This document shows positions 60,716 through 64,000 of a stretch of 64,000 nt of DNA, one piece after another. Source of the stretch: Phycisphaerales bacterium (GTDB lineage Bacteria; Planctomycetota; Phycisphaerae; Phycisphaerales; UBA1924). Location: NCBI GenBank assembly GCA_007693785.1, contig RECY01000015.1, positions 45,332 through 109,331 of the forward strand, written 5' to 3'. The notes under the pieces were generated by a model, which was not told the DNA's origin, made no database searches, and saw only the letters and a program-made list of their open reading frames with translations. Both the position numbers and the translations under genes were made by a program. Positions within the stretch are counted from its first letter, which is position 1. Every line of letters begins with the position of its first letter.

Positions 60716-62440
60716 TCATTCCGCGCCGCCGCTCCCCACCGGGCGCATCAGCGGGAACAGGATCACATCCCGGATCGTGCGCTCGTTCGTCAGGAGCATC
60801 ACGAGGCGGTCGATCCCCAGCCCGAGCCCGCCGGCCGGGGGCATGCCCACCTTGAGCGCCTCGATGAAATCCTGATCGAACGTGCGGAACGTGTTTTCCT
60901 CGTCATCGAGACCCGCGAGTTGCTGCTTGAAGCGCTCGGCCTGCACGTCCGGGTCGTTCAGCTCCGTGTACGCCGGTCCGATCTCCATCCCCGCGATAAA
61001 CAAATCCCACCGCTCGGCCAGCGGAATCCGGTCACCGCCCGTCCCCGCCTTCGCCTTGGTCAAGGGGCTCAGGGCGGCCGGGTAGTCCATCACGAACGTC
61101 GGGCGCTCCGGGTCGATCGACTTCTCCGCGACCTCCTCGAACAGCTCGTTCACGATCAGGATCGGGTCCAACGCCTGACCCGCTTCGTTCTTCGTCTTGA
61201 GCTTGCGCTGCGTCGCCTCGGCGTGCGCACGATCGAAGTCGTCGAACCGGAACCCGAGCGCCCGCTCGAACAGCTCCGCGTACGTCACGCGCTCGAACGC
61301 GCGCCCGTAATCGATCTTCAGTTCGCCGAACGGGAGCACCAGCGTCTCCGGCAGCTCGTCCTCGTCGGCCGGCGCGAGCACCGCGCACCCCTTGCCCGCC
61401 CCCGTCGTGTCCAGGTCGCGGTCCTCGACAATCACGACCCGCGCCAGCTCCTTGATGAGCCCCTCGGTCAGCTCCATCATCGACCCGTAGTCCCCGAACG
61501 CCTCGTACACCTCGACGACCGTGAACTCCGGGTTGTGTGTCTTGTCCAGCCCCTCGTTGCGAAAGTTCCGGTTCACCTCGTACACCCGCGGCATCCCCCC
61601 CACCAGCAGCCGCTTCAAGTACAGCTCCGGCGCGATCCGCATAAACAGGTCCAGCCCCAGCGCGTTCATCGTGGTCCGGAACGGGCGTGCGGCCGCACCG
61701 CCCGCCAGCGTCTGTAGCATCGGCGTCTCGACCTCGAGATACCCGCGCTCGTCCAGATACCTGCGGATGCGGCTCACGATCCGGCTCCGCAGCGTGAACG
61801 TCCGCATCGTCTCCGGGTTCGACCACAGGTCCACGTACCGCTTCCGATACCGCAACTCCAAGTCCTGCAACCCCGCCCGCTTCTCCGGCGGTGGCGTCAG
61901 GCACTTGCCCCCCGGCGCAGCGCTCTCCGCCCAGATCGTCACCTCGCCCGCACGCGTCTTCATGAGCGGCCCGCGCACCACCGCCAGGTCGCCCAGGTCC
62001 AGCTTCTTCGCAAGCGCAAACCCCTGCTCGTCGCAGTCCCGCTTGCTGAGCGCCACCTGCACGTCCCCGGTGTGGTCGCGCAGGTTGAGCCAGACCAGCT
62101 TCCCGTTGTCCCGGTGCAGCACAACGCGCCCCGCGACCGCGACCCGCGGGCGATGGTCCTCCACCGGGGGCAGGGCCGAGTCGTCGAGCGACGGGTCCGC
62201 CTTCTTCGCGGCGCTGCGGGCCGACTCCGACGCCTGGTGCTGCTGATCGGCCGATTCGTCGTACCGGCGCTTCGCCTCGGCGCAGGTCGTCAGGTTCGGC
62301 GTGCGCACGCCGTAGGGGTCAAAGCCCAGCGCCGCGACCGCCTCCCGGTTCGCTCGGCGTTGCAGCTCCAGTTTGTGCACCTCCGCCTCGGTCGGGACGG
62401 CGGCGGGCGGGGGCGTTGTCGATGCGGTGTCAGGGTCCAT
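60716..62440 (-). CDS. lysS: lysyl-tRNA synthetase, class II
   Basis: 574-residue synthetase. N-terminal OB domain (VAVAGRV, WLNLRDHTGDVQVALSK), motif 2 FRNEGLDKTHNPEF and TVVEVYEAF, and motif 3 GLGLGIDRLVMLLT are present. A ~30-residue insertion (about 62-95, rich in Glu, Ser and Asp) precedes the OB strand. Charges tRNA-Lys. ATG 62440. Confidence 0.96.
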   Translation of the reverse strand: MDPDTASTTPPPAAVPTEAEVHKLELQRRANREAVAALGFDPYGVRTPNLTTCAEAKRRYDESADQQHQASESARSAAKKADPSLDDSALPPVEDHRPRVAVAGRVVLHRDNGKLVWLNLRDHTGDVQVALSKRDCDEQGFALAKKLDLGDLAVVRGPLMKTRAGEVTIWAESAAPGGKCLTPPPEKRAGLQDLELRYRKRYVDLWSNPETMRTFTLRSRIVSRIRRYLDERGYLEVETPMLQTLAGGAAARPFRTTMNALGLDLFMRIAPELYLKRLLVGGMPRVYEVNRNFRNEGLDKTHNPEFTVVEVYEAFGDYGSMMELTEGLIKELARVVIVEDRDLDTTGAGKGCAVLAPADEDELPETLVLPFGELKIDYGRAFERVTYAELFERALGFRFDDFDRAHAEATQRKLKTKNEAGQALDPILIVNELFEEVAEKSIDPERPTFVMDYPAALSPLTKAKAGTGGDRIPLAERWDLFIAGMEIGPAYTELNDPDVQAERFKQQLAGLDDEENTFRTFDQDFIEALKVGMPPAGGLGLGIDRLVMLLTNERTIRDVILFPLMRPVGSGGAE

Positions 62441-62524
62441 AAGGCCCGATCCTACGAGCCCACACCCGCAGAAAGCCCGAGAACCACGACGACACCCCCA
62501 CCCCGCCTTTTTTGAAGCCTTGGC

Positions 62525-62552
62525 TTGTCCTGCCGATTAGTTAGTGTATACT
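62525..62552 (+). promoter_or_regulatory. sigma-70-like promoter of a small membrane-protein gene
   Basis: TTGTCC (62525-62530) and TATACT (62547-62552), 16-bp spacer. Confidence 0.6.
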
Positions 62553-62570
62553 AGCTAGTATTCACTAACT
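62539..62570. promoter_or_regulatory. 32-bp palindromic operator covering the -10 box
   Basis: AGTTAGTGTATACTAG (62539-62554) directly abuts its near-perfect reverse complement CTAGTATTCACTAACT (62555-62570); one mismatch in 16. It overlies the promoter listed above, so a dimeric repressor is expected; the regulator is not next to it. It resembles GntR/YtrA-type operators. Confidence 0.75.
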
Positions 62571-62630
62571 GAGCCCGGGTGGTATTCCACCTACACGGGC
62601 AAGCGCACCCCGAACCGAGAGGAACACACC

Positions 62631-62900
62631 ATGCTGCTGATCAAGCTTTTGAACCGTGCGAGCTACGCCCTGTGCCTGCTGGCGGTCGTCTTTGCCGCCG
62701 GCGGGGCGATCTGGGGCGTCTGGAACCCCGGGGCCGAGGGGGTCGCGTGGCGGAGCGTCGCGACGGCGTTGATCATCTGCGCCGCCGCCGGGGCCGTCAT
62801 CGCGATCAACGGCATCCTCGGCGTCCGGATGATCCGTGAGAGCGAGATGACCGCCTGGCTCCCCCTCGGACGGGGTGAGGCCGACCCTGAGGGACACTGA
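62631..62900 (+). CDS. small two-helix membrane protein
   Basis: 89 residues with two hydrophobic segments (LCLLAVVFAAGGAIWGVW and VATALIICAAAGAVIAINGIL). GAGG is 8-11 nt before ATG 62631. It lies directly behind the palindromic operator, so it is probably under tight negative control. Function unknown. Confidence 0.75.
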   Translation: MLLIKLLNRASYALCLLAVVFAAGGAIWGVWNPGAEGVAWRSVATALIICAAAGAVIAINGILGVRMIRESEMTAWLPLGRGEADPEGH

Positions 62901-63085
62901 CCCCGCGCGGCCTCGCAAGTCTTGAACAGAACGCGACTTCTGCGCGATGAACTGGCGGAACCTCGCCGGTTGGAACGACCCGGATCTTGGTTTCCGGACC
63001 CGCGACCGACGTCCCCGGTGGTTCTTCCTCCCTTTTGGATCGGACGCTTCACCGGTGCGGGCGGCCCGCACCGGGGGGCGAACCG

Positions 63086-63856
63086 ATGCCGAGGCAGGGG
63101 CGCGCAGCACGAGGGACGGGGAGGGCGACCGTCGCGTGCGCGTCGGTCGTCCTCGTGTCCGTGCTCACGCCCGGGTGCGCCGCCCCGCGAGCCGAGCGAG
63201 GTGACGCCGGGGAACGGGCGATGCTCGCGAGCGGCGAGACGGACTCCCCCGCGCTGGTCCGCCGCGAGGCGCCGGTTCCGGATGACCGGGCGATGCTCCG
63301 CCCGCACCAGCCCTCGCACGTCGCCGGGGCCGCCGCGATGGCGCTCGAGGAGGTGTTCTATTTCCGCGGCCGCCCCCTGGCGGCGACGGTCCACCTCGGC
63401 GGGCCGACGCGCGACGTGGACGCCGTCATCCTCGCCCTCATGACCGACGACTGCCACACCCGGTTCGCGCGCCTGTTCGTCGTTGGCTCGCGCGACGGGT
63501 ACCGCCTCGCCCGCCCGACCGGTCCCCGCGCCCGCGGACGCCCCTCCGACCCGAGCACACGCGAGGCCCTGCGCCTGCTCAACATCAACACCCCCGGGAA
63601 GGACGCCGTCGAGGTGCTCGACGCGCACGACCAGGTCATCCGGGGGCGGCATTTCACGCGCGCGCGCCTGCGGCTGAACCTCTATCACTGGTACGACCCG
63701 ACCGACCTCGGGCCCGTCTGCTTCGAGATCCAGGGGCACCCGCTCGACCCGGACGACCCGGGCATGCCGCCGGTCCGCCTGGTGGGCGAGCGCCGGCTCT
63801 GTCCGCCCGGTGGGCGAGCCGCCGAGCAATGGGTGCGCGCGAACAGCACACGCTGA
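63086..63856 (+). CDS. lipoprotein of unknown function
   Basis: 256 residues with a signal peptide (TVACASVVLVSVL) and lipobox ending LTPGC. The mature part has alternate strands (ATVHLGG, AVILALMTDDCHTRF, YHWYDPTDLGPVCFEIQGHPL). GGGGGG precedes ATG 63086. No motif is recognised. Confidence 0.7.
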   Translation: MPRQGRAARGTGRATVACASVVLVSVLTPGCAAPRAERGDAGERAMLASGETDSPALVRREAPVPDDRAMLRPHQPSHVAGAAAMALEEVFYFRGRPLAATVHLGGPTRDVDAVILALMTDDCHTRFARLFVVGSRDGYRLARPTGPRARGRPSDPSTREALRLLNINTPGKDAVEVLDAHDQVIRGRHFTRARLRLNLYHWYDPTDLGPVCFEIQGHPLDPDDPGMPPVRLVGERRLCPPGGRAAEQWVRANSTR

Positions 63857-63891
63857 CGCAGCCGAAGCCTCACACCCGCTGACCACGCGCA

Positions 63892-63921
63892 CAAAAAACG
63901 CCCGGGCCTCCGCCCGGGCGT
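63892..63921 (-). terminator. Rho-independent terminator for a minus-strand gene entering from the right
   Basis: 10-bp stem ACGCCCGGGC / GCCCGGGCGT with loop CTCC, followed on the minus strand by TTTTTTG. Confidence 0.8.
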
Positions 63922-63964
63922 CAACTGCGATTTCAAACTCCGGCCCTAGGCTGTGTCTGAGGGA

Positions 63965-64000
63965 TCATTTGTTCGGCGCACGGCCGGTTGCGCGATTGAG
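63965..64000 (-). CDS. possible C-terminal end of a gene beyond the window
   Basis: A 12-codon frame reading LNRATGRAPNK then stop at 63965, followed 44 bp on by a minus-strand terminator. It could be the tail of a longer gene; alone it is not proof. Confidence 0.3.
   Translation of the reverse strand, partial: LNRATGRAPNK

Overview
This window reads as chromosomal DNA of a high-GC, Gram-negative-type bacterium, most likely a planctomycete of the Phycisphaerae. The clues are a planctomycete-style prepilin (N-terminal FTLIELLVVVAIIALLIGIL), a complete flagellar rod/P-ring/L-ring set, D-glycero-D-manno-heptose genes, the futalosine (menaquinone) enzyme MqnC, and dispersed palindromic repeats of the GGGCGTCCCGCCC type. 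Taxonomy is inferred from gene content and style, not from an rRNA gene, because none is present. Most lines are roughly 65-75 % GC by eye, which produces very long spurious open frames opposite the real genes.

Layout. 1-11.6 kb: housekeeping and mixed genes (UDP-sugar dehydrogenase, methyltransferase, polyprenyl synthase, prepilin, heme oxygenase, TyrRS, YggS-type PLP protein, peroxiredoxin, a HigB/HigA-like toxin-antitoxin pair, phosphoglycerate mutase). 11.6-16.6 kb: a membrane Ser/Thr kinase, an SDR, a small FmdB-like protein and a XerC/D recombinase. 16.7-33.0 kb: one long minus-strand flagellar cluster, in transcription order flgF-flgG-flgA-flgH-flgI-flgJ(N)-flgN-flgK-flgL-fliW-csrA followed by three flagellin genes, each with its own terminator. 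Many of its genes overlap by ATGA or GTGA. 33-44 kb: mqnC, efp, an AsmA-like protein, aroK, trpF, a rhomboid protease, citrate synthase, small membrane and lipoprotein genes, a NYN nuclease and rpsU. 44-49 kb: a threonine/serine dehydratase, a repeat-bracketed segment holding a candidate structured RNA and a 61-residue protein, and a zinc-type ABC transporter. 49.1-51.1 kb: tRNA-Ala(CGC) followed by a lower-GC two-gene island (D12-class adenine methylase plus HNH nuclease) that looks like a compact restriction-modification system. 51.2-64 kb: a regulator, gmhA/gmhB, a bPH2 protein, an aldo/keto reductase, an RF-like GGQ protein, tsaD, ctpA, hflX, lysS, a two-TM protein behind a 32-bp palindromic operator, and a lipoprotein.

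Functional links. CsrA and FliW next to the flagellins suggest the Bacillus-type circuit in which FliW sequesters CsrA and CsrA represses flagellin translation; all three flagellin leaders carry GGAGGA at the ribosome-binding site. The rod, ring, hook-junction and filament genes are co-oriented as an assembly cluster. GmhA and GmhB act in the same heptose pathway from divergent genes.

Most unusual items: a ~435-bp AT-rich patch inside tyrS that also carries a ~105-residue insertion; the small restriction-modification island beside a tRNA; a candidate ~320-nt structured RNA with its own promoter, mini-ORF and terminator upstream of the dehydratase; and a palindromic operator lying on a promoter -10 box near 62.55 kb.
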